Shown here one piece after another: positions 55,799 to 63,826 of a stretch of 63,826 nt of DNA. Made by a program: the position numbers and the translations under genes. The notes beneath the pieces were generated by a model, which was not told the origin of the DNA, searched no databases, and worked only from the letters and a program-made list of their open reading frames with translations. The number at the start of each line of letters is the position of its first letter. Positions within the stretch are counted from its first letter, which is position 1. The stretch is from Anaerolineales bacterium (GTDB lineage Bacteria; Chloroflexota; Anaerolineae; CG2-30-64-16). The DNA is taken from NCBI GenBank assembly GCA_017882045.1, contig JADGQF010000002.1:1-63826 (forward strand). The letters are read 5' to 3'.

Positions 55799-58700
55799 CG
55801 GATTACTCGAACTAGGCCAGGATATCCCGGGCTATGAGGATTTGCTGGCTGCGCTGAGGGCCGGGGAGCGCGTTGCGACCCCTCTGGCCGTGTATCACGC
55901 GGCTCGGCCATACCTTGTGAGCCTGTTGGCGCGCGCGCTGCAACGGCCGATCCTGATCGTGACGGCGCGCAGCGGCCGGGCCCGGCAGTGGGTGGATGAG
56001 TTGCGCATCTGGCTGCCCGATGAGATACCGGTGCAACTGCTCGCCGATCCCGACGCGCTGCCGTACGAGCGCATGGCCTGGGCGTCGGAGACGCGCCAGC
56101 GCCGCCTCGAGGCCCTGGTTGGGCTTCTGGCGGCGGGCGATACATCGCGCCGGGGCGACGTCATGAGCGCGCCGGTCGAGATGATGGGCGCTTCCTCGGG
56201 CGTGGCGCCGATCATCGTCACCTCTGCACGCGCCCTGATGCAGATGACCCTACCGGTGCGGGAGATGCGCGCGGCCCTGCGCCCCATCCGCAAGGGACAG
56301 CGCTTTGACCTGGATATGATGCTGCTTTCGTGGGTCGGCCTGGGCTATGAGAGCATGCCGGTGGTCGAGAGCCCCGGCGAGTTCAGCCGGCGCGGTGGCA
56401 TCGTCGACATCTGGCCGCCCAACCTGCGCCGGCCACTGCGCATCGAGCTGTACGGCGACGAAATCGATAGCCTGCGCACCTTCGACCCTTCGACCCAGCG
56501 CACCCTCGTCCAGGCGCCCCAGGCGTTGGTCGGTCCGGCCAGCGAAGCCCTGCCCAAGCTGGGCGAACGGGCAGCCGGCGCGCTGCAGGCGTTGGACCTT
56601 TCGAACTGCCATCCACCGGCGCGCATCGAATTCGAGCGCGAGATCGCGCGACTAGCGGAAGGCAGCGGCTTTCGCGACCTGGAATGGTATATCCCATATC
56701 TTTACAGCCAGCCGGCCAGCATCCTCGATTACTTGCCCGGCAACGGTTATTTGTTCCTTGACGACGCGGCCGAGATCGCGGCTACCCTTGCCGATCTGAG
56801 CGGCCAGGCCGAACAGGTGGCCCGCGACCTGGCGACGGCCGGCGACGTCCCGCGCGATCTGGCGGTCCCGTATTTCGGCGCCGACGCCCTGCGCGAGAAG
56901 TTCAGCGCACGCCCGGCGCTGTTGCTTGGCCCAACCACGCTGGAAGGTTGGGCGGCATCCACCCCCGCTGGCGAAGAGAGCGACTCAGCCGTAACGCAGG
57001 CCTTCTGCGCCGGGCCGCGCTACGGCGGCCAGGTGCGCAAGATGACCGGTGATCTGCAGAACAGCCTTGCGGCCGGCGCACAGATCGTCATGGTCACGCG
57101 CCAGGCGACACGCCTGGCCGAGATGCTGGGCGAGGCGGGCTACACCGTCACGCCGGTGGAGGAATTGACAGCCCCGCCGCCTGAGCTCGCGCTGGTGCAG
57201 GGGGTGATGGAAGAGGGCTTTCTGCTGCGTCGCGACGGCCGCGGCTCGGATCTGTGGTTCCTGACGGATGCCGAGTTGTTCGGCTGGGGAAAGCCACGGG
57301 CGCGGCGCGCCCAGCAGTCCCGTGCCCTGGCTCCCGAGGTTTTCTTTGCGGATATCACGCCGGGCGATTACGTGGTCCACATGGAACACGGGATCGGGCA
57401 ATTCCAGGGCCTGATCAAGATGAGCTTCGAGGGCGTGGAACGGGAATACCTGCAGCTCGAGTACGCCCAGGGTGACAAGCTGTACGTGCCCGTGCACCAG
57501 GCCGACCGGCTGGCCCGTTATGTCGGCGTCGGCGACGGGTCGCCGGGCCTGCACCGTTTGGGCACGTCGGATTGGGAGCAGGTCAAGGCGCGCACCAAGA
57601 AAGCCGTGGCCGAGATCGCCGACGATCTGCTCGAGCTTTACGCCGCGCGTGAGGTCGTCCAGGGGCATGCTTTCAGCCCGGACGCACCCTGGCAGGCCGA
57701 GCTGGAAGCCAGTTTTCCCTACACCGAGACGGAAGACCAGTTGGTGGCCATCGAGGCGGTCAAGCATGATATGGAACAACCGCAGCCGATGGATCGCTTG
57801 ATCTGCGGCGACGTGGGCTACGGCAAGACTGAGGTGGCCTTGCGCGCCGCGTTCAAAGCCATCATGGACGACAAGCAAGTCGCCGTGCTGGTGCCGACAA
57901 CCATTCTCGCGCAGCAACACTTCACGAACTTCAGCCGCCGGCTGGCTTCCTTCCCGGTCAACGTCGCCATGCTCTCGCGCTTCCAGGGCCCGGCCGAACA
58001 GGAGAAGACCCTGGAGGGTCTGGCCAACGGCAGTGTCGATCTGGTCATCGGCACGCATCGCTTGCTCAGCAAGGACGTGGCGTTCAAGGACCTGGGGCTG
58101 CTGATAGTAGACGAGGAGCAGCGTTTCGGCGTTACCCACAAGGAGCGTATCAAGCAAATGCGCACTGAGGTGGACGTCCTCACGCTGACTGCCACGCCGA
58201 TCCCGCGCACGCTGCATATGAGCCTGACCGGCGTGCGCGATCTGAGCACCATCGATACCCCACCTGAAGAGCGGCTCCCGATCAAGACCATCGTGGCCGA
58301 GTTCGACGAGACCATGATCCGCCAGGCCATTCTGCGGGAAATTGACCGGAACGGGCAGGTCTACTTCGTGCATAACCGTGTCCAGGGCATCGAGCAGATG
58401 GCTGCGCACGTCCAGAAGATTGTGCCTGAGGTGCGCCTTGCCATCGCCCACGGGCAGATGCCGGAGAAAGAGCTTTCGTCGGTCATGCTGGCATTTGCCG
58501 AGGGGGAGTACGACGTACTCGTCTGTACCAGCATCATCGAGAGCGGGCTTGACATACCCAACGTCAATACCATCTTCATCAATCGTGCCGACCAATTCGG
58601 GCTGGCGCAGCTTTACCAGTTGCGCGGCCGCGTCGGCCGGTCGGCAGTGCGAGCCTATGCTTACCTGGTGGTTGACAAATACAAAACCCTCACAAGCGAC

Positions 58701-59450
58701 GCCCGGCGCCGGCTGGAAGCGATTGAAGAGGCGAGCGAGTTGGGGGCCGGGTTCCGCATTGCCATGCACGATCTGGAGATCCGCGGCGCCGGAGAGTTGC
58801 TGGGCGCGCGCCAACACGGGCACATCGTCGCCGTCGGGTTCGATCTTTATACGCGTCTGCTTGCCCAGGCAGTGCACGAGGCGCGCGAAGTCGAGCGGGA
58901 AGAGGCACGCCGTGACACCGCCGAGCGCAGGGCGCAGACGGGCGGGGGCGCAGCAGCAGCCGGCGACGCAGGTCGAACCACGCCCACTCAAGACGGCGGC
59001 GTTCTCCAGGACCCACTGACCCCCGCAGTCACTCTGGACCTCAACATCCCGGCCAGCATCCCTGAGGGCTACGTGCCGGAAACGGGGCTGCGGCTGCAGC
59101 TCTACCGGCGCCTCGCCGGCCTCAACAGCCTGCAAGCCATCGAGGACATCCGGCAGGAGTTTCTCGATCGCTTCGGCCCGCTGCCCGGGGAGATCGAAAA
59201 CCTGCTGTACGTGGTTAAGGTGAAAGTGCTGGCAATTATGGCAGGCGCGGAGGTGATCAGCCAGGAGGATGGGCAACTCGTCATAAAGAGCGCCCGGCTG
59301 GAATCAGCCGACCGGCCCGCCGGCCTGCAAGAACGGCTGCGGGCCCAGGCCGTGCCGGCCCGCCTGACCCGCCGCGCTATCTGGCTGCCGATGCGCGAGG
59401 CTGACGGGTGGCGTCGTGACCTGGTGGTGACTCTCGAATCGATGCGCTAG
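55788..59450 (+). CDS. mfd: Transcription-repair coupling factor Mfd
   Basis: [97 protein letters not shown]. Confidence 0.97.
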   Translation: MKLNGLLELGQDIPGYEDLLAALRAGERVATPLAVYHAARPYLVSLLARALQRPILIVTARSGRARQWVDELRIWLPDEIPVQLLADPDALPYERMAWASETRQRRLEALVGLLAAGDTSRRGDVMSAPVEMMGASSGVAPIIVTSARALMQMTLPVREMRAALRPIRKGQRFDLDMMLLSWVGLGYESMPVVESPGEFSRRGGIVDIWPPNLRRPLRIELYGDEIDSLRTFDPSTQRTLVQAPQALVGPASEALPKLGERAAGALQALDLSNCHPPARIEFEREIARLAEGSGFRDLEWYIPYLYSQPASILDYLPGNGYLFLDDAAEIAATLADLSGQAEQVARDLATAGDVPRDLAVPYFGADALREKFSARPALLLGPTTLEGWAASTPAGEESDSAVTQAFCAGPRYGGQVRKMTGDLQNSLAAGAQIVMVTRQATRLAEMLGEAGYTVTPVEELTAPPPELALVQGVMEEGFLLRRDGRGSDLWFLTDAELFGWGKPRARRAQQSRALAPEVFFADITPGDYVVHMEHGIGQFQGLIKMSFEGVEREYLQLEYAQGDKLYVPVHQADRLARYVGVGDGSPGLHRLGTSDWEQVKARTKKAVAEIADDLLELYAAREVVQGHAFSPDAPWQAELEASFPYTETEDQLVAIEAVKHDMEQPQPMDRLICGDVGYGKTEVALRAAFKAIMDDKQVAVLVPTTILAQQHFTNFSRRLASFPVNVAMLSRFQGPAEQEKTLEGLANGSVDLVIGTHRLLSKDVAFKDLGLLIVDEEQRFGVTHKERIKQMRTEVDVLTLTATPIPRTLHMSLTGVRDLSTIDTPPEERLPIKTIVAEFDETMIRQAILREIDRNGQVYFVHNRVQGIEQMAAHVQKIVPEVRLAIAHGQMPEKELSSVMLAFAEGEYDVLVCTSIIESGLDIPNVNTIFINRADQFGLAQLYQLRGRVGRSAVRAYAYLVVDKYKTLTSDARRRLEAIEEASELGAGFRIAMHDLEIRGAGELLGARQHGHIVAVGFDLYTRLLAQAVHEAREVEREEARRDTAERRAQTGGGAAAAGDAGRTTPTQDGGVLQDPLTPAVTLDLNIPASIPEGYVPETGLRLQLYRRLAGLNSLQAIEDIRQEFLDRFGPLPGEIENLLYVVKVKVLAIMAGAEVISQEDGQLVIKSARLESADRPAGLQERLRAQAVPARLTRRAIWLPMREADGWRRDLVVTLESMR

Positions 59451-59462
59451 GCGCGTGCTGTC

Positions 59463-59517
59463 GGGCGGGAACGAGGAGAGCGGGCGACAATTTCGCCCGC
59501 TCTCCTCGTTCCTGCCC
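59463..59517. terminator. Long hairpin between convergent mfd and epimerase genes
   Basis: GGGCGGGAACGAGGAGAGCGGGCG-acaattt-CGCCCGCTCTCCTCGTTCCTGCCC, 24-bp stem with one G/T position; no obvious U-tract. Confidence 0.75.
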
Positions 59518-59529
59518 CCGTTCCGGGCT

Positions 59530-59573
59530 GTGGGAATGATGTGGGATAAATGTGGGAAAGATGTGGGATATTT
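59530..59573. repeat. 11-bp degenerate tandem repeat, 4 units
   Basis: gtgggaatgat gtgggataaat gtgggaaagat gtgggatattt. Confidence 0.85.
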
Positions 59574-60529
59574 CACCCGGACTTGTGCCCGGCTTCCCAC
59601 TCCTGCGACCATGCCACTGCCTGCTGGATTCCCTCCCGCAGGGAGGTGGTGGGGTTATAGCCCAGCAGCGAATGAGCCTTGCCGATGTTCGCGACGTAAT
59701 GAGTCACTTCTCCTACGCGTGATGGCTGGATGATAATCTCGGGCTGAACTCCGAGCGCCTCGCCGATATACTCCGCCGCCGCAATGAGGGTGTTACCCTG
59801 GCCGTAAGCGAGGTTGATCGTATGATTGTCGCCGCGGCCGCTCACGAGCAGATCGATGCCCCGGCAAATGCCACTGACGCAATCGTCCACGTACGTAAAG
59901 TCCAGGACCTTATCCTTGCCGAACACCGTCACCGGTTCGCCGCAGGCGATCTTGCGGACGAAAAGCGGCAACACCCGTTCCATCCGCTCGATATCGTTGT
60001 CGTAGCGCCCATAGACGTTACTGAAGCGGAATACCAGGTAGCGCAGCTTGTAGCATTGAGCATAGGAATAGATCAGCGCCTCACCGGCGATCTTGCTCGC
60101 CGAATAGGGACTCTCCGTGAAGCTGAAGTCGGCATAGGACTCTTCCGTGATATAACGGTGAATATCGCCGTACACCTCGCGCGAGCTGCTGAAGATGAGC
60201 GGCAGATTGTTATGCCGGCAGAACTCCAGCACATTGTAGGTCATGATCATATTGTCAAGCGCGCGGTCCGGGTGCTGGACCAGTTCGTGAACCTTGGCAT
60301 TGGCAGCCAGGTGCACGACCAAATCCAGGCCACGCGGGTATTCGACGGTGCCGATCCCCTTGTCGAAATCCCGGTACGGCACACTCAAATCCTGTAGCAA
60401 CGTCTCGATCTCGTCTGTCCACGTATTGCAGCGCTTGTCAATACCGAGAACGAAGTGTCCCTGGCTCTGTAGCGCGAGAGCGAGGTTGGTGCCGATCTGC
60501 CCGCTGGAACCCGTAATCAAAATACGCAT
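59573..60529 (-). CDS. NAD-dependent epimerase/dehydratase (SDR)
   Basis: MRILITGSSGQIGTNLALALQSQGHFVLGID; Y-x3-K-like YSASKIAGEALIYSYAQCYKLRYLVFRFSNVYGR. Confidence 0.92.
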   Translation of the reverse strand: MRILITGSSGQIGTNLALALQSQGHFVLGIDKRCNTWTDEIETLLQDLSVPYRDFDKGIGTVEYPRGLDLVVHLAANAKVHELVQHPDRALDNMIMTYNVLEFCRHNNLPLIFSSSREVYGDIHRYITEESYADFSFTESPYSASKIAGEALIYSYAQCYKLRYLVFRFSNVYGRYDNDIERMERVLPLFVRKIACGEPVTVFGKDKVLDFTYVDDCVSGICRGIDLLVSGRGDNHTINLAYGQGNTLIAAAEYIGEALGVQPEIIIQPSRVGEVTHYVANIGKAHSLLGYNPTTSLREGIQQAVAWSQEWEAGHKSG

Positions 60530-60685
60530 ATTATCCTTCTCTGTGTCCAAAGTCCGAAGTTGCACCGGCTATCCAGGCGCCTGCCGCGGCCGGACCTGCC
60601 TGTGCCCTGGACCCACCAGGGCGCGAAAAGTGTCCGACGCGTAGTGCCAGAACGCTGTAGTCACGCGCTCAAAGCAAGCCGGTCT

Positions 60686-61259
60686 TCACTGCTCACCTTC
60701 GGCATAGCCGCGGCACACCGGCTCTGCCGCAGGCGAGACATACAGGCATGCCAGGGTCCAGCCGTCGGCAAAGCGGGCCGTCACTATGGCCTGGTTCTCA
60801 TAGGTGGTGGCCGGACGCCGGATACCGAACCAGTCGAGGTTGCGATGGGTCCAATCCAGCCGATAGGTCCCACGCGCGTGCCGGCGGAAGTTACCCACCT
60901 CGCGGGCCTGCAGGGTATGGGGCAGGCAGCCTGCATCAGGCGCGTGCAATCCTGACTGCACCATGGCGTTGGCGTTGGCCAGCATGGCACGCGCCTCGGG
61001 TCCCAGCATCGAGAAGCCGCCAGCAGACCCAGCGCGCCTCCCCAGAGAACGCTGAGAGGATATCGTCCAGTGGTCCGAGAGGCGGCGCGAAATACGGGAT
61101 GCCGGACAAGGCCAGGCCATTGGCCGCCTCGGCTGCGCCCTCGTAAGCCAGGCCCAGACCGCCGCCCAACAGGGCGCCCAGCAGGCGGCGCCTCTGCGTG
61201 CCGGTGATTGCCGAGGTCTGGATGCGGGATGGGTCCCGGTCAGTCAGTAAGGGTCGCAT
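60686..61259 (-). pseudogene. Hypothetical membrane protein, apparently frameshifted
   Basis: N-part MRPLLTDRDPSRIQTSAITGTQRRRLLGALLGGGLGLAYEGAAEAAN... and C-part ...FGIRRPATTYENQAIVTARFADGWTLACLYVSPAAEPVCRGYAEGEQ lie in different frames. Confidence 0.4.
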
Positions 61260-61815
61260 CCGAGGTCTCTTTAAGCAGCTTGACGCTGCCGATCCGCCGC
61301 CATGCCGGATCATCCGGTCCTCGCTGCATCAGCCACAACTCGCCGATCGGCGCGACCCGCAGGCCCTTGTGCCACTCACTCGTTCGCAGTTCTTCCACGA
61401 CCGCTTGGGCTTGATCGGCGGTCAGGCGCATGGCCAGTGTCAGATGGGGCACGAACCGGGCGTGCTTGTCCGTGCCTGCCACTTCCAACAGCGCAGCACG
61501 GGCTGCCTGCATTTGCGGCGTCGACTGCACGCCCAGGTATATCACCGGACGCCCAGCCGGGGGAAAGGTATGCACTTCGCCAAGCAGCAGGGGGAAGGCC
61601 GGAATCTGTCCCTGGATGGCTTGCAATCGCCCGATGAGCGCCGCCTCATTCTCGGGGACCGGCGGCCCACTTCGCCAGTACGTCCCCGCCAGCGTCACGT
61701 GGGGCGCGGTGATCCGGGCGGTTTTCGGATCAAGGCGTTCACGAACTGCCTGGATGCGCGTCGCGATCTCACCCTGGGGAAAGGCGCCCACGAAAATCCG
61801 GTAATCGCTACTCAT
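61240..61815 (-). CDS. thpR: RNA 2',3'-cyclic phosphodiesterase / 2'-5' RNA ligase family
   Basis: RIFVGAFPQGEIATRIQAVRERL; HVTLAGTYW and HLTLAMRL (two HxTx motifs). Confidence 0.88.
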   Translation of the reverse strand: MSSDYRIFVGAFPQGEIATRIQAVRERLDPKTARITAPHVTLAGTYWRSGPPVPENEAALIGRLQAIQGQIPAFPLLLGEVHTFPPAGRPVIYLGVQSTPQMQAARAALLEVAGTDKHARFVPHLTLAMRLTADQAQAVVEELRTSEWHKGLRVAPIGELWLMQRGPDDPAWRRIGSVKLLKETSDATLTD

Positions 61816-61880
61816 GCCGGTATTCTAGCGCCTCTCATAGAGCAGCGCAACCGCCCGAAGCGATCGTTCGCGTGGAGCGC

Positions 61881-63278
61881 TCACTTCAGTATGTAGTAGG
61901 TGGCCTTGCGGTCCCCGACCTTCATGATCAAGCCCTGGTCCACCAGGTCGGCCAGGTCGCGGCGGATCGTCTCGTCGCTGACGTCCGGGACCAGTTCGTG
62001 GAATTCACGGTTGGTGATACGCCCGTGCTGCGCCACGTATGCCAGGGCCTGCTCCTGGCGTGAGGTCAACACCCGGTTCCCCCAGCGGGGCGCAGGCTCG
62101 CTGCTCACCAACTCCTCGCCGCGCCCGCGCAGAATCACCCGAAAACCGGCGACGGTTTCCTCAAAGACCGGGGCAGGCAGCCCCGCCTCGGCCATGATCG
62201 CCACCATGCGGTCGATGCCGTAGCCCAGTTGCTCCACGAAGCCCATGTCGGACAGCACCTGCACGATCGCTTCGTTGCGCGAGAAACGCTCGCTGACCAG
62301 GTTGTCCAGGGTAATATGGCCGGGTAAGCGCCCCGGGCTGTAGATCTGCATGTGGTCGCTGAACATCAGCAGCCGGATCCCCTCGCCGCGTACCGCGTAG
62401 TCGCGGTGGGCGATCGAATTGACGATGGCCTCGCGCACCACGGGCATCGGATATTCCATGGTTTCCTCGCGTACCAGGCCCCGCAAACGCATGCCCCGGC
62501 GCATGTTAGCAGATACGAAAGCCTCGGCCTGGCGGATCTGTTCCGGCAAGGTCCCGGATGCTTCCTGGCGCAGGAACTCATCGCCCATTTGCTGGCCGGC
62601 ATAACGCACCAGGATGGTCTTGGCATTGTGTAAGAAACGCTGCGGCTGGCGCCCGAACAGCAACATACCCGCGTAGGTGGGCGAGGCAGCGCCTGCAGGT
62701 TGGGCCAGGCAACCGCGCGCGAGCAGCGCTTTCTGCCATTCAGCGCCGGTCAGCCCCTCCACGCCGTCCAGGTAGCTTTCTATGCGGCCCGGGTCCAGGT
62801 CGTCCAGCGAGGCGCCGGATACTATGCGGGCTTCAAAGCCCGCTTCGCTGCGCTCCAGGAGCAGGCCGCTCAACTCGGTTGTCGTCAAGAGCCGGTTACG
62901 CATACCTGCGCGCGTCAGATAACGCCCGTTCAGGGCGTACACGTGCGGCAAGCCCGGCGGCACCTCAACCACGCAGACCGCTTTGTCCTCGAGTTGCACC
63001 ATTTCGGGCATCGGCAGGATCAACGGCGGAGAGGGCAGTAGCTCGGCCGCTTGCACCGTTTCCCGCTCCTGATCGACGTCTTCGATGCCCACCACGCGCC
63101 CCCCGGCGGACACACCGATCAGCACGTTCCCACCGTGGCTGTTAGCCATAGCGGCCAGAGTTTCGGCCAGCTTCGACGGGCCGGCGCGCGCAGGGACGAA
63201 GGCAAGCCGGTCGCCGGCGCCGGTGGCAAGCAGGGCTGTCAGGCTAGCCTGGGAAAGACGAGGACGCGAGATGAACAT
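61881..63278 (-). CDS. AlbA_2/Schlafen-type DNA-binding, RecG-like transcriptional regulator with C-terminal winged helix
   Basis: LAETLAAMANSHGGNVLIGVSAGGRVVGIED; PMPVVREAIVNSIAHRDYAVRGEGIRLLMFSDHMQIYSPGRLPG; GRITNREFHELVPDVSDETIRRDLADLVDQGLI. Confidence 0.88.
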   Translation of the reverse strand: MFISRPRLSQASLTALLATGAGDRLAFVPARAGPSKLAETLAAMANSHGGNVLIGVSAGGRVVGIEDVDQERETVQAAELLPSPPLILPMPEMVQLEDKAVCVVEVPPGLPHVYALNGRYLTRAGMRNRLLTTTELSGLLLERSEAGFEARIVSGASLDDLDPGRIESYLDGVEGLTGAEWQKALLARGCLAQPAGAASPTYAGMLLFGRQPQRFLHNAKTILVRYAGQQMGDEFLRQEASGTLPEQIRQAEAFVSANMRRGMRLRGLVREETMEYPMPVVREAIVNSIAHRDYAVRGEGIRLLMFSDHMQIYSPGRLPGHITLDNLVSERFSRNEAIVQVLSDMGFVEQLGYGIDRMVAIMAEAGLPAPVFEETVAGFRVILRGRGEELVSSEPAPRWGNRVLTSRQEQALAYVAQHGRITNREFHELVPDVSDETIRRDLADLVDQGLIMKVGDRKATYYILK

Positions 63279-63299
63279 TGGGTTGCATACGCCTGCCGG

Positions 63300-63826
63300 T
63301 CAGCGGAGGGTGACGCGCTCGATACGCCAGTGCATGTCGGCGGCCTTGAGCTCGTTAGCCACGCTGACTACCTCCCATGCCACACTGCGCGTTCCGCTGT
63401 CCAGCACCACAGTCGTCGTGATCGCGACCCGTTCCTGGCTCCAGACCCAGTACTGGTTCGTCAGCGTATCGCTGATAACTGTGCCGGCGGCCGGGTAGGC
63501 GGTCAACGCAGCCGGGTTCTCGACCGAAAGCACGCGGAAGCCGTCGCGCTTTGGGTCCTTGAGGCGGTTCAGTTCTCCGGGCAGGCTGTTGGTGGCAACC
63601 TGGGTCCAAAAGCTGTTGCCGGTCGGCGTTGCGTTGTTACCGCCGTCGTTGGGATTGGCACCGCGCAGGTCCGCCAGGACCGCTCCTTCGGGATAGGCCG
63701 GGTCCAGGGGCGCATCGAAACAGAATCCAATTGTCACCCGGTCTGGATCTTTAACAAAGTTCAGTATGTCCGTCGTAGTCCGTTTGTAGTCATGCAGCTC
63801 GCAGAGCTGGCTGCGGTCGTTCAGCC
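63300..63826 (-). CDS. Hypothetical protein, N-terminus outside window
   Basis: Reverse frame open from window edge: ...TIGFCFDAPLDPAYPEGAVLADLRG...VAWEVVSVANELKAADMHWRIERVTLR. Confidence 0.6.
   Translation of the reverse strand, partial: LNDRSQLCELHDYKRTTTDILNFVKDPDRVTIGFCFDAPLDPAYPEGAVLADLRGANPNDGGNNATPTGNSFWTQVATNSLPGELNRLKDPKRDGFRVLSVENPAALTAYPAAGTVISDTLTNQYWVWSQERVAITTTVVLDSGTRSVAWEVVSVANELKAADMHWRIERVTLR

Overview
GC-rich bacterial window. Gene content and style suggest a Chloroflexota-like anaerobe, but this is inference only. The core (about 7.0-42.4 kb, + strand) is a redox super-cluster. It holds nuoE, hdrCBA-flxDCBA-like genes, a DRTGG / CBS-HATPase / DRTGG / PHP / HATPase regulatory block, an HndB-like protein, rubrerythrin, a NuoF-GltD fusion, a NuoG/HoxU-like protein and a [NiFe]-hydrogenase small and large subunit (HoxYH-like), ending in a strong intrinsic terminator. 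It continues with a hydrogenase maturation protease, a second nuoE plus NuoF-GltD fusion, a formate dehydrogenase alpha subunit, a FocA-type formate transporter, a CBS protein and hypFCDE. The formate dehydrogenase appears as two ORFs because of an in-frame UGA. The context (HCARL-UGA-HSATITGL) and a downstream hairpin with a GGUCU loop support selenocysteine. A 33-nt near-perfect inverted copy of the UGA region lies 188 nt upstream inside a low-complexity insertion of the same gene. A separate minus-strand operon (47.7-42.4 kb) places a NuoE/NuoF pair among three receiver-only response regulators, an ACT-domain protein and a coiled-coil histidine kinase. The flanks hold housekeeping genes (M32 peptidase, NurA-like, LCP, M17 aminopeptidase, sigma factor, DegV, Pth, Mfd, epimerase, 2'-5' RNA ligase, AlbA/Schlafen-type regulator). 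Three loci look decayed or mis-assembled (UPF0261, PEP-hydrolase-like, ornithine cyclodeaminase-like). No rRNA, tRNA, CRISPR array or transposase was recognised.
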